From CBDUQN01 sp965369375 (GTDB lineage Bacteria; Krumholzibacteriota; Krumholzibacteriia; Krumholzibacteriales; Krumholzibacteriaceae), in the NCBI GenBank assembly GCA_965369375.1, contig CBDUQN010000030.1:1-31818 (forward strand): 31,818 nucleotides of DNA, read 5' to 3'. The notes under the pieces are model-generated. The model searched no databases. It saw nothing but the letters and a program-made list of their open reading frames with translations, and had not been told where the DNA came from. How positions within the stretch are numbered: the first letter of the stretch is position 1; the number at the start of each line of letters is the position of its first letter. Positions 19,976-28,766 of the stretch are shown one piece after another. Position numbers and translations under genes: made by a program.

Positions 19976-20455
19976 ATGAAAAAGAGCACCTATCGAACTG
20001 CATTGATAACAAGCATCGTTCTGTGGAGTGTGTTGCTGATAATGCCCACCGCCGGCATGTGCCAGGAGGATTCGTCACCGATCTTCATTGTGTACGGAAT
20101 GATGTATAAATACGGCACCGCCGAACCTATGGACTTTCTATTCACGATAGAGGTCGAGAACATGCGTAACGGCCTCACGAATTACACAGAACTCGGCGCC
20201 TCAGGAGAAGTCGGCACCTTCAGCGTTGTTCTGATCGATTATCAAAACAGCGACGCTGTCCAATTGGGAGATTCAATAGTTGTGCGGGCAAAACCGTTCA
20301 ACGCAGCGGATTATGCGTTAGGTACAACATTTATTATTAGCCAGAATGGATTTCAAAACAGGATGATGCATATCGATTTTGAAGTTGAAGATCCATACTC
20401 AACGGAACCTCAATCGTGGGGGGCAATAAAGCGGATATTCAGAGCAAGCCGCTGA
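19976..20455 (+). CDS. Small secreted protein, free-standing transthyretin-like module
   Basis: 159 residues. ATG 19976 is preferred to the in-frame GTG 19967 because AAAGGAAGG lies 8 bases before it. The first 25 residues form a signal peptide (KK, then a run rich in I, V and L, ending near 'GMCQ'); the residue before Cys is Met, so a lipobox is unlikely. The mature part reads as a small beta domain: 'GMMY', 'TIEVEN', 'EVGTFSVVLID' and 'AVQLGDSIVVRA'. The same order of elements occurs in the giant protein just upstream (residues about 5409-5507: 'GVVY', 'ISIINT', 'TGEFTGAFVD', 'AVPGDTLEIVV'), so I infer a shared carboxypeptidase-regulatory/transthyretin-like fold. It lies 27 bp after the giant gene and is probably cotranscribed. 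The function is unknown; an accessory subunit of the giant fibre is one guess. Confidence 0.75.
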   Translation: MKKSTYRTALITSIVLWSVLLIMPTAGMCQEDSSPIFIVYGMMYKYGTAEPMDFLFTIEVENMRNGLTNYTELGASGEVGTFSVVLIDYQNSDAVQLGDSIVVRAKPFNAADYALGTTFIISQNGFQNRMMHIDFEVEDPYSTEPQSWGAIKRIFRASR

Positions 20456-20551
20456 ATTCCATCTGGACAAACCCCACAAGAGCCGTCATAATCGTTTCCC
20501 AGTGGCATCCTTATGCGATCCTTACGGTTATCTCGACAGGAGGTACTTCTC

Positions 20552-23500
20552 ATGAAGCGTCTGTCGGTGCGCATTCTAGCGGCGGCATGCGCGGTCACTC
20601 TCTGCTTAGTACATATTCCGCTCGTTATCTGCGCTCAGAACTCCACTGATCAGTTACTCGAACAGATCGACTCGCTGCGGTGTGCGGCGCGGTATGAAGA
20701 GGCTATTGGTATCAGCCGGGAGCTCCTCGATTCCGTTCATTCCGACGCCGATGCGGCGCCATACGAGATCGGCGACGCCGAACGACTCGTTGCCACACTC
20801 GAGCTCGCTTCCACCTTCCCCGAAAATGCCCAGCTCGAACTCGCCGCAGCGGAACGACTCACCGCGACGTACGACTCGCTCTTCGATGAGGACGATCTTG
20901 AATCGGCGATCGAGGTAATCGACAGGCAGCTCGAGGTGAAGCGCCGCTATCTCACGGAACAGCACCAAGAAGTCGCAGCATGTCTCTCTATCAAGGCGCT
21001 CTTTACTGATTATCTCGGCCACTATGATGCGGCCGAGTCCCTTTATCGAAAATCACTCGAGATCCGGCGGGACATCCTGGAACCGGTACATCCCGAAACA
21101 TCCGAGGGTCTCACGAACTACGCATTTATCCGCAAGCTGCAGGGGTACTACAAGGAGGCTGAGGGGTACAACCGCGAGGCTCTCGAAATGGACCGCGTTT
21201 TGTTCGGCGAAGAGGATCCGTCGGTGGCGACCGATCTCGACAATCTGGCAAGCAGCATCCACAAGCAGGGAGATTTTGTCACGGCGGAGCCCCTCTACCG
21301 GAGGGCCCTCGCGATACGCCGGATGTATTACGAAGACATACCCTTCGATGTGGCAAGCAGCCTGAATAATATCGGAACCCTTCTGCACGAAAAGTGGGAC
21401 CTGGCTGGCGCGGAACCATACTTCCGAGAGGCGCTCGGCGTATACGATTCCCTCGGCGTGGAAATCGATCCCGACCGCGCGGGAACCACGAACAACCTTG
21501 CAAGCCTCCTCCAGGACATGGGTGCATACGCCGATGCCAAGAGACAATATCACCGAGCGCTCGATATCGCACAAGAGCTCTACGGCGACATTCATCCCGT
21601 TATCGCGGCAATCCTCAATAACCTCGCCGCCCTCTATCACGATATCGGTGACTATACGTCAGCGGACTCTCTCTACCGCAGTGCCCTGGATATGAACCGG
21701 GCACTGTATGGAAGCCGACACCGGCAGATCGCGACATCACAATTCAATCTGGCGCGGAACTGCCGCGACCGCGGTGACTATGAATCGGCGAAACCGTTGT
21801 ATACAGAATCACTCGAAATGTACAGGTCCGTGCTCAGTGCGAAAAACCCTGATATCGTAAAAATCCTCTACAGCTATACAACGCTGCTTGCGATCGAAGA
21901 TGACTATGGTACCGCCCTGCCTATGTTACAGGAGTCGACCAAGTTGTATGAAGCAGCGCGCAGGAGAGTCGGCAAGGGGCTTGTCGGTGCTACTTTCGTC
22001 AAATCTCCCTATCCGAAGCTGGCGGTCGCGCTTCTCAAAACGGATAACGAGAAAAAAGCCTGGCCGGCCGTTGAACGCGATCTCGGCCGTATATTGGCGG
22101 AATTCCTGATTATCGCCGACCGGCGATCGCTCGACCCCGTTGAAACGGCGGTAAACGATTCGCTGCAACGGGCGCTAAGCAAATGTGAAAATAGGTATGA
22201 GGCTTTGGCCGGCGTTGTATCGGGTGAACCGAGTGATTCCGAAAAAGCACAGCTGGAGGAAGCGAGAAGACACGTGCTCGAAGCCGAAGCGGTATGGAGC
22301 GAATTCCAGCGACGGATGGCCGAAAAGTACCCGCTTACAGAGGGGGTATCCTATTCCCTCGAACGCCTGCAGCAAGTTGTTCCGCAGGGTACCGCGATAC
22401 TCGGATGGCTCGATGTCGAAGAGAAAAAGGGCACATATACCTCATGGATGTATGTGATAAGAAATACCGGGCCAGTCCACTGGAAACACCTCGGTGAAGG
22501 CGAGAGCGGGGACGGCATGTCAATTTACGACTATTGCCGGATGTTCCGGGACGCGTTGACGCAACCGAGCTTGGCCGTCTCAGGTGTCGAACACAACGCG
22601 AGGCGTATCTTCCGCATCCGGATCGCTCCGCTTATCGAGGCGCTGGAGGGCATAGAAAACCTCATCATCATTCCATCGGGCCCGATGCTCGGCATACCGA
22701 TCGAGTCGTTGATCGACGAAGTGGGGAACTATCTCGAGGATCGCTTCAACATCTCGTATACTCCGTCCGCGACATTGTTCACACGTCAAAAAGAGGAATC
22801 GAAGCAGCGGCGGCCGGGCGAACCCACTCGCGCTCTTCTGATCGGCGATCCACCATTCTCGAACGCTCACCTCGAACTGATGCAAGAGGCTGGCAATACA
22901 CAAATTATCACTGATGCGGCACCTGATATTGAATCAGACTCCACCGCCACCAGACGGGGGATCGCTCATGCACACCGCACCGTTCTTTCATCATTGCCAA
23001 GGCTTCCCGGTTCACGTGACGAGATCCAGGCCATAGCGCCGCTCTTTGAAGAAACCCGGGTACTCCTGGGTCAGGACGCATCGGAGATGAATGTCGTTGA
23101 TATTCTCACCTCCAATGACACGGAGAATTTCTCGGTGATCCACATCGCTACTCATGCGTTTATCGACAATGTCCGTCCGGAACAATCGGTTCTCGTTCTC
23201 TCCCAGGTGAATCTACCCGATCCGGTCAGGTCGGCTATGGCTGGAGAGCGTGTGTACGACGGTCTTATCAGCGCAAAGGAGATAGTGCAAGAATGGGACA
23301 TATCTGCCGACCTCATTACGCTCAGTGCATGTGAGACGGCATTGGGAAAGGAGGTGAGCGGCGAGGGGTATATCGGCCTTTCCCACGCCCTGTTCCGTGC
23401 CGGGGCACAAAGCCTCATCGTCAGCCTCTGGGTTGCCGACGACCATGCAACCGCTCTTCTCATGAAACGCTTTTATGAAAATTACTCAGGCCGGTATACT

Positions 23501-23659
23501 GATGAGCGTCACGGCTTTCGAGGAACACCGATGAGCAAAGCGGCGGCACTGAAGGAGGCGAAGCAGTGGCTGCGCGCTTACAGAGACGACATGGGTGAGA
23601 CGATTTACCGGCACCCGTTTTACTGGGCGCCGTTTGTCCTGATAGGAAATCCGGATTGA
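20552..23659 (+). CDS. Exported TPR-CHAT caspase-like protein
   Basis: 1035 residues. ATG 20552 is chosen because AGGAGG (20538-20543) lies 8 bases upstream and a signal peptide follows (MKRLSVRI, hydrophobic core, 'VICAQNS'). Residues about 140-475 carry at least seven kinesin-light-chain-type TPRs ('A--LNN-A-L----GDY--AE-LYR-AL'). A helical linker follows, then a CHAT domain in the C-terminal 400 residues. The likely caspase-type dyad is present: His868 in 'HIATHAF' and Cys927 in 'LSACETALG'. The 'GLSHALFRAGAQS' and 'HPFYWAPFVLIG' blocks that close CHAT domains are intact. CHAT proteins are clan-CD proteases such as the TPR-CHAT protease of type III-E CRISPR, but export to the periplasm or surface would be a different setting. 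The neighbours are secreted proteins and CHASE2 receptors, so an envelope substrate is plausible; this is inference. Confidence 0.92.
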   Translation: MKRLSVRILAAACAVTLCLVHIPLVICAQNSTDQLLEQIDSLRCAARYEEAIGISRELLDSVHSDADAAPYEIGDAERLVATLELASTFPENAQLELAAAERLTATYDSLFDEDDLESAIEVIDRQLEVKRRYLTEQHQEVAACLSIKALFTDYLGHYDAAESLYRKSLEIRRDILEPVHPETSEGLTNYAFIRKLQGYYKEAEGYNREALEMDRVLFGEEDPSVATDLDNLASSIHKQGDFVTAEPLYRRALAIRRMYYEDIPFDVASSLNNIGTLLHEKWDLAGAEPYFREALGVYDSLGVEIDPDRAGTTNNLASLLQDMGAYADAKRQYHRALDIAQELYGDIHPVIAAILNNLAALYHDIGDYTSADSLYRSALDMNRALYGSRHRQIATSQFNLARNCRDRGDYESAKPLYTESLEMYRSVLSAKNPDIVKILYSYTTLLAIEDDYGTALPMLQESTKLYEAARRRVGKGLVGATFVKSPYPKLAVALLKTDNEKKAWPAVERDLGRILAEFLIIADRRSLDPVETAVNDSLQRALSKCENRYEALAGVVSGEPSDSEKAQLEEARRHVLEAEAVWSEFQRRMAEKYPLTEGVSYSLERLQQVVPQGTAILGWLDVEEKKGTYTSWMYVIRNTGPVHWKHLGEGESGDGMSIYDYCRMFRDALTQPSLAVSGVEHNARRIFRIRIAPLIEALEGIENLIIIPSGPMLGIPIESLIDEVGNYLEDRFNISYTPSATLFTRQKEESKQRRPGEPTRALLIGDPPFSNAHLELMQEAGNTQIITDAAPDIESDSTATRRGIAHAHRTVLSSLPRLPGSRDEIQAIAPLFEETRVLLGQDASEMNVVDILTSNDTENFSVIHIATHAFIDNVRPEQSVLVLSQVNLPDPVRSAMAGERVYDGLISAKEIVQEWDISADLITLSACETALGKEVSGEGYIGLSHALFRAGAQSLIVSLWVADDHATALLMKRFYENYSGRYTDERHGFRGTPMSKAAALKEAKQWLRAYRDDMGETIYRHPFYWAPFVLIGNPD

Positions 23660-23682
23660 TATCATGATACAGTTTCGATTAC

Positions 23683-23718
23683 GCGGCTTTCTGCCGCAAA
23701 CATTACATCAGTTTTTTT
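23683..23718 (+). terminator. Weak hairpin after the CHAT gene
   Basis: GCGGC-TTTCT-GCCGC forms a perfect 5-bp stem at 23683-23697, 24 bp after the CHAT stop. The T7 run (23712-23718) begins 14 bases after the stem, too far for a classic intrinsic terminator. It may be a partial terminator, an RNA-stability hairpin, or chance. Confidence 0.3.
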
Positions 23719-23770
23719 GCCAACTATATGCCGGTCTCGCTTGTATTTATATGTGGAAGGAGTGGTAGCC

Positions 23771-24685
23771 ATGAAAAGCAATGTTTCAAGCGTTTTCCGC
23801 CTGTTGTCTGCCGCGGCGCTTTTTACCATGGCGATATGCATACCCATTGCCGCCGCTACCGCCGGACACCAGGGGATAGTCGCTTCGGTAGACGGCGAGG
23901 TATTCATCCATGGAATCGACGGCCGGTACGTCGCGGAGATTCAAAGCGCGGTCCGGACAGGTGATACGATCGTAGCGAAAATCGGATCATACTGCAGCGG
24001 CATCACACCGAACGGAAGCCACTTCGAGCTCAAGGGACCAGGCAGGATTGTATTCACGAAACCCACCGAAAAGAGCTCGATCGACAAGGTCAAGGAATTC
24101 ATACTGCTACAGATATCGCAATTGACGGGTAAGAGGAGACGTCTTGCGGCCATCTCACGAGGAACGATCGACTTCGACTACGCGGGAGAGCCCTCGGCGC
24201 CGATTGTACCGGCAGATGGCGGCCGCGTGCGGGCGAGTTCCCAGAGCTTTTTCTGGAGAACGATACGCGGCATCGATAGCTACGTAGTTACGATTGAAAC
24301 GACGGATGGTGATGCAATCACCTATACCGTTCGCGGGCACAGCATGACGCGGGACGATTTGGAACCCGGCAAGGAGTATTGCTGGAGAGTCGTTCCCGCT
24401 GTGAAGGAACTTCGTGCGAGCGCGAGCCTGCATTCGTTTACCGTGATGCAGCCCGATGAGGAAAAAATGCTCGATGCCTCACTCGCGGAACTGCCGGATC
24501 TCGAAGGCGGCGTGCTCTTGCTTTCTGCTGGTCTCCACGGTGAAGCGATACTTAGGTTCAATAGCGTTATCAACAACGGCACAAATGCCAGATCCGCGAT
24601 TCAGTGGAAATCCCGGGCGATGGCCGCCATGGGGCTCTATCAGGAGGCATACGAAAACCTCGATACGCTTATGGAGGGAAACTAG
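23771..24685 (+). CDS. Exported FecR-like domain protein
   Basis: 304 residues. ATG 23771 has AAGGAG 8 bases upstream and is followed by a signal peptide ending near 'AAATAGHQG' (residue about 32); an in-frame TTG at 23717 is less likely. Residues about 33-94 fit a FecR-type beta domain ('G-V-SV-GEVFI', 'VRTGDTIVAKIGSYC', 'F-LKGPG'). A basic helical segment follows, then an Ig/FN3-like domain (about 143-227, 'LEPGKEYCWRVVP') and a helical, TPR-like tail. FecR-like proteins without the cytoplasmic sigma-regulating part are often found beside CHASE2 receptors, where they are thought to belong to the same envelope-sensing unit. It sits 111 bp after the CHAT gene and 75 bp before the first CHASE2 gene. 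Periplasmic location follows from the signal peptide; its partner is inferred. Confidence 0.75.
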   Translation: MKSNVSSVFRLLSAAALFTMAICIPIAAATAGHQGIVASVDGEVFIHGIDGRYVAEIQSAVRTGDTIVAKIGSYCSGITPNGSHFELKGPGRIVFTKPTEKSSIDKVKEFILLQISQLTGKRRRLAAISRGTIDFDYAGEPSAPIVPADGGRVRASSQSFFWRTIRGIDSYVVTIETTDGDAITYTVRGHSMTRDDLEPGKEYCWRVVPAVKELRASASLHSFTVMQPDEEKMLDASLAELPDLEGGVLLLSAGLHGEAILRFNSVINNGTNARSAIQWKSRAMAAMGLYQEAYENLDTLMEGN

Positions 24686-24760
24686 AAGAAATCATGCATT
24701 ATTGCGAATGCTCCGGTGGATCCCGGTGATTACGAACATATCACACACGCGAGTATCGAT

Positions 24761-26776
24761 ATGAGAAATTTCATCCGGCGGTGGATACCGCTGTTGTATC
24801 TGCTTCCGCTTGCCTATATGCTGCGGCCTATACTGTGGACTCCGATAGACTACCGATTCTACAATTACTTCCATGCAAAGCGGCAGGTACCCCCATGGAC
24901 GGAGGTCGTGGTTGTCGGCATCGATGAGAAGACCACCGAAGAGATATGGACCGCTCCCGTCTATCCCTTCTCTCAGCACATCGAATCGCACGCCGTGGTG
25001 ACGAAGCGTCTCGACGAAGCGGGGGCGCGGGCGATCGTCTTCGATCTGGCCTTTACCCCGGAGCTCATCGGCGCCGAGCCGGTGGCGCTCGCCGAGGCGT
25101 TCCGCTCATCGGGCATGGTCTACCTCACAATGACGGTGAGAGAGGAATGGCAGACGACGAACGGGGGTGAGGAGCTGATCGGCCTGCGGGGCGTGACCCC
25201 CCACGAACTCCTCGTCGGGGCGGCGAGAGGCGTCTATGTCGCTGATGTGACAATCGATCCGGACGGGTACCTGCGGCGTTTCTCGGCCGACCCCCGTCTC
25301 GCCGAACTCGGTCTCGAGACCCTCCCAGAGCACCTGGCGGGTGTTCGGGTGCACAGGGATGTTCCGATCGAGTTTCCCTCGGTGGAGAATCCGGTGCCGC
25401 TCGTGTCGTACCGGGACATATTGGCGGGTGATACGCGTGCGCTCGAGCAGTGCGCCGGCCGCATCGTCTTTGTGGGATCGATCATCGATCAGACCGATTT
25501 CATTACCGTCCCCCGCCTCCAGATACTCCCGCAGGGTCATAACTCGTTCAGATTGCCGGGGGTTGCCGCCCTCGCCGCCATCACCGAAAATCTGCTGGCA
25601 CTGACCCATGCACGCTATGCGGGTCACTTCATCGATTTCGTGTGGATTCTGCTCTGGTCACTCATCGTTGTTTCCATTATGCCGAAGAAGCATCCAGCAT
25701 TTTCATTGTTCTATCTTGCGGTAATAGCAATTCTTTCGATCGCGCTCACCGCATTGCTTCATGTGTTTGCAGGATTTATCCTGCCATATGGCTTTCTGCT
25801 CGGCGCACTCTTTATCGTCGGCACGTTCACTATCGTCAAACTGTACATTCAAACGATCTGCGAGCACGAGCAGGAAACAAAAGAACAGGAAATCAAGCAG
25901 CGACTGCTCGAGGTGGATCTAGAATACAAGGCCAAAGAGCTCGAGAAGGCGGAACAGTTGAAAATCGCTCACGAAAAACTCGAAAAAGCGCACGAGGAAC
26001 TCAAACAAACTCAAATCAAGCTGGTGCAGTCGGAAAAAATGGCTTCTCTCAGTAAGCTCGTCGCCGGGATAGCCCACGAGATCAATAATCCGATCGGCGC
26101 GATGCACAGCATGCACACGACACTCATGAAGGCGATTGAAAAGATGCAATCGGCAATGGATGAGAAAGCCAAGGATCAGCAGTACACGAAGCTCTTCCGC
26201 GTTATAGAGGATGCAAATGATGTCATCATTTCCGGTAATGAACGGATTACCACCATTGTCAAGAAATTGAAAAACTTCGCAAAACTCGATCAGGCGGATC
26301 TGCAGACTTGCGACATCCGCGAAGGAATCGATGACACACTGAAGATGCTGGAGCACCAAATCAACGACAATATAGAAATCGTCAAAGACTACGGCGACAT
26401 CCCCCACCTCACTTGCTATCCACGCCAGCTCAACCAGGCTTTCTTGAACCTTATTCTCAATGCATCCGAAGCCATACCGAATAGCGGAACAATAACGATA
26501 AAAACATATGCTAACGATAATAAAGTACATATATCAATCACCGACACGGGTATCGGCATCACCCCCGAGAACCTCGACAAGATATTCGATCCGGGGTTCA
26601 CCACCAAGGGGGTCAGCGTCGGGACGGGGCTGGGGCTTTCGATCTGCTACAATATATTATCCTTGCACAAGGGGACGATCACGGTTGAAAGCGAATCGGG
26701 AAAGGGATCGACATTCACGATATCGCTGCCCGTCGATTTAGGAAAAGAAATACCAAAACAGTCACCCTATTTATAA
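24761..26776 (+). CDS. CHASE2-domain sensor histidine kinase
   Basis: 671 residues from ATG 24761; a GTG at 24716 is in frame, and neither has a good Shine-Dalgarno. A first membrane helix (about 8-21) leads into a periplasmic CHASE2 domain (about 24-275). Three membrane helices follow (about 289-366), then a long charged coiled coil (367-430), a HisKA domain with His439 in 'GIAHEINNP', and an HATPase_c domain with the N box (Asn567 in 'NLILNASEA'), G1 (Asp595 in 'DTGIGI') and G2 ('GTGLGLS', about 621). All kinase motifs are intact. No receiver domain is fused and no response regulator lies in the window. The sensor part is almost identical in DNA to that of the next gene, while the membrane and output parts are not. 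CHASE2 ligands are generally unknown. Confidence 0.93.
   Translation: MRNFIRRWIPLLYLLPLAYMLRPILWTPIDYRFYNYFHAKRQVPPWTEVVVVGIDEKTTEEIWTAPVYPFSQHIESHAVVTKRLDEAGARAIVFDLAFTPELIGAEPVALAEAFRSSGMVYLTMTVREEWQTTNGGEELIGLRGVTPHELLVGAARGVYVADVTIDPDGYLRRFSADPRLAELGLETLPEHLAGVRVHRDVPIEFPSVENPVPLVSYRDILAGDTRALEQCAGRIVFVGSIIDQTDFITVPRLQILPQGHNSFRLPGVAALAAITENLLALTHARYAGHFIDFVWILLWSLIVVSIMPKKHPAFSLFYLAVIAILSIALTALLHVFAGFILPYGFLLGALFIVGTFTIVKLYIQTICEHEQETKEQEIKQRLLEVDLEYKAKELEKAEQLKIAHEKLEKAHEELKQTQIKLVQSEKMASLSKLVAGIAHEINNPIGAMHSMHTTLMKAIEKMQSAMDEKAKDQQYTKLFRVIEDANDVIISGNERITTIVKKLKNFAKLDQADLQTCDIREGIDDTLKMLEHQINDNIEIVKDYGDIPHLTCYPRQLNQAFLNLILNASEAIPNSGTITIKTYANDNKVHISITDTGIGITPENLDKIFDPGFTTKGVSVGTGLGLSICYNILSLHKGTITVESESGKGSTFTISLPVDLGKEIPKQSPYL
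24774..25581 (+). repeat. 808-bp direct repeat, copy 1 (CHASE2 sensor block)
   Basis: Compared base by base with 26898-27705 (constant offset 2124). The only difference seen is C25543 versus A27667, changing Asn to Lys. Identity begins inside the first membrane helix and stops abruptly after the codons for 'AALAAI', before the membrane-helix cluster. The block is GC-rich (42/60 in the line at 25261) against 28/60 in a sampled downstream line (26161). Confidence 0.97.
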
Positions 26777-26785
26777 AGAGGGTGA
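26762..26785 (+). terminator. Hairpin overlapping the kinase stop codon
   Basis: TCACCCT (26762-26768) pairs perfectly with AGGGTGA (26779-26785), with a 10-base loop containing the TAA stop of the histidine kinase gene. There is no U-tract after it, so it is more likely a partial terminator or a stability or coupling element between the kinase and phosphatase genes. Confidence 0.4.
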
Positions 26786-26863
26786 TTATGTGTTCTATAT
26801 ACGATCCGCATCTATTATTGCTATGGATGCAGCGGATTCAAACCGATAGGCATCGATATCTCG

Positions 26864-28765
26864 GTGAGTTATTTGATTGATCGTTTGAAATACCTTCTCC
26901 GGCGGTGGATACCGCTGTTGTATCTGCTTCCGCTTGCCTATATGCTGCGGCCTATACTGTGGACTCCGATAGACTACCGATTCTACAATTACTTCCATGC
27001 AAAGCGGCAGGTACCCCCATGGACGGAGGTCGTGGTTGTCGGCATCGATGAGAAGACCACCGAAGAGATATGGACCGCTCCCGTCTATCCCTTCTCTCAG
27101 CACATCGAATCGCACGCCGTGGTGACGAAGCGTCTCGACGAAGCGGGGGCGCGGGCGATCGTCTTCGATCTGGCCTTTACCCCGGAGCTCATCGGCGCCG
27201 AGCCGGTGGCGCTCGCCGAGGCGTTCCGCTCATCGGGCATGGTCTACCTCACAATGACGGTGAGAGAGGAATGGCAGACGACGAACGGGGGTGAGGAGCT
27301 GATCGGCCTGCGGGGCGTGACCCCCCACGAACTCCTCGTCGGGGCGGCGAGAGGCGTCTATGTCGCTGATGTGACAATCGATCCGGACGGGTACCTGCGG
27401 CGTTTCTCGGCCGACCCCCGTCTCGCCGAACTCGGTCTCGAGACCCTCCCAGAGCACCTGGCGGGTGTTCGGGTGCACAGGGATGTTCCGATCGAGTTTC
27501 CCTCGGTGGAGAATCCGGTGCCGCTCGTGTCGTACCGGGACATATTGGCGGGTGATACGCGTGCGCTCGAGCAGTGCGCCGGCCGCATCGTCTTTGTGGG
27601 ATCGATCATCGATCAGACCGATTTCATTACCGTCCCCCGCCTCCAGATACTCCCGCAGGGTCATAAATCGTTCAGATTGCCGGGGGTTGCCGCCCTCGCC
27701 GCCATAACAGAGAGCCTGATTAAAGGCAGAAGATTGAACGATTCAAACATCATTACCTATACATTGTGGAATCTTCTCTGGTGCCTGATCGCTCTGATAT
27801 GCATGCCGAAAAAATATCCGGTTAAAGCGGCGATTGTGTCGATTCTCGTTATTTTGCTTAGCATCATCGTTACCGGATTAGTCCAAGTCTTCGTGGGGTA
27901 CATTTTCCCTATTGGATTATTGTTCGGCTGCCTGGTAATTAGCGGTGGGCACACACTGGTTTCCTCTCACGTATCAACGATCAAGGAACTGGTTGAAGAG
28001 GAAGCGGAGAATAAGCGTATCCATAATGAAATGGAGATGGCCCGAAAGACGCAGGAGCGTCTGCTCCCCAAGGAACTACCATCCATCGAAGGCCTGGACA
28101 TCTGGGGCACGAATATCAGCTCTCTCGAGGTATCCGGTGATTATTATGATCTCATATATATACAAGAAGAAGGATCGCTTGTGGTCGCCATCGCAGATGT
28201 AAGCGGAAAAGGAATCCCCGCATCGCTACTAATGGCAAATGTCCAAGCTGGTCTTCATAGCAACCTGTCTCAAGAACGCTTCAATCTGCACAATACAATA
28301 ATCAATCTTAATACGTTACTATGCCATAATTCGGAAGACCATGCCTTCGTTACGTTCTTCCTCGCTGAATTAAAATATGACACCCTTCAATTGCGTTATA
28401 TCAATGCCGGGCATCCACCACCATTTGTATTATCTGTCGACGGCACGGTGCAGAAATGCGAAGTGGCCGGTATGATATTAGGCGCTATGGAAGATGCCAC
28501 CTACAAGGTCGGCGAGATTCAATTGAACCAGGGCGATATATTTTGTGCTTTCACTGATGGCGTTACGGAAGCCCAGTACGGCGATGATGACGAATTTGGC
28601 GAAGATCGAATTATTGAGGTAGTGAAACACAATCGAGGAAAGAGCGCAGAGGAAATTGGGCGGGCACTAATCGAATGCGTGAAGGACTATACACACCAGT
28701 CAAAGCAAAAGGATGACATCACTTTAGTTACTGTTCGCGTTGTCCCTAGCAAAGTTATTTATTAA
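26864..28765 (+). CDS. CHASE2-domain PP2C/RsbU-type serine phosphatase
   Basis: 633 residues from GTG 26864; the start is uncertain because no strong Shine-Dalgarno is close. Layout: N-terminal membrane helix, periplasmic CHASE2 domain identical to the preceding kinase except one residue, three membrane helices of divergent sequence (but with the same 'MPKK-P' turn), a short helical linker, and a SpoIIE/PP2C domain (about 395-630). Likely metal-binding acidic residues are in place: Asp426 in 'SGDYYD', Asp445 in 'ADVSGKG', Asp565 in 'FTDGVTEA' and Asp617-618 in 'DDITLV'. 'INAGHPPP' is also present. RsbU-type phosphatases normally dephosphorylate a STAS anti-anti-sigma protein, but no such partner gene is in the window. 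It follows the kinase gene by 87 bp. GC falls clearly after the shared block. Confidence 0.93.
   Translation: MSYLIDRLKYLLRRWIPLLYLLPLAYMLRPILWTPIDYRFYNYFHAKRQVPPWTEVVVVGIDEKTTEEIWTAPVYPFSQHIESHAVVTKRLDEAGARAIVFDLAFTPELIGAEPVALAEAFRSSGMVYLTMTVREEWQTTNGGEELIGLRGVTPHELLVGAARGVYVADVTIDPDGYLRRFSADPRLAELGLETLPEHLAGVRVHRDVPIEFPSVENPVPLVSYRDILAGDTRALEQCAGRIVFVGSIIDQTDFITVPRLQILPQGHKSFRLPGVAALAAITESLIKGRRLNDSNIITYTLWNLLWCLIALICMPKKYPVKAAIVSILVILLSIIVTGLVQVFVGYIFPIGLLFGCLVISGGHTLVSSHVSTIKELVEEEAENKRIHNEMEMARKTQERLLPKELPSIEGLDIWGTNISSLEVSGDYYDLIYIQEEGSLVVAIADVSGKGIPASLLMANVQAGLHSNLSQERFNLHNTIINLNTLLCHNSEDHAFVTFFLAELKYDTLQLRYINAGHPPPFVLSVDGTVQKCEVAGMILGAMEDATYKVGEIQLNQGDIFCAFTDGVTEAQYGDDDEFGEDRIIEVVKHNRGKSAEEIGRALIECVKDYTHQSKQKDDITLVTVRVVPSKVIY
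26898..27705 (+). repeat. 808-bp direct repeat, copy 2 (CHASE2 sensor block)
   Basis: Second copy of 24774-25581, with one substitution at 27667. Sequence on both sides (start region and membrane helices) is unrelated or strongly diverged in DNA, so the shared stretch is confined to the sensor-coding part. Confidence 0.97.
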
Positions 28766-28766
28766 C

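Noticed and set aside
24694..24729. 11-codon leader-like frame with two Cys before the CHASE2 kinase gene
   Set aside because: Weak ribosome-binding site and no attenuator-like structure; such short frames are expected by chance.
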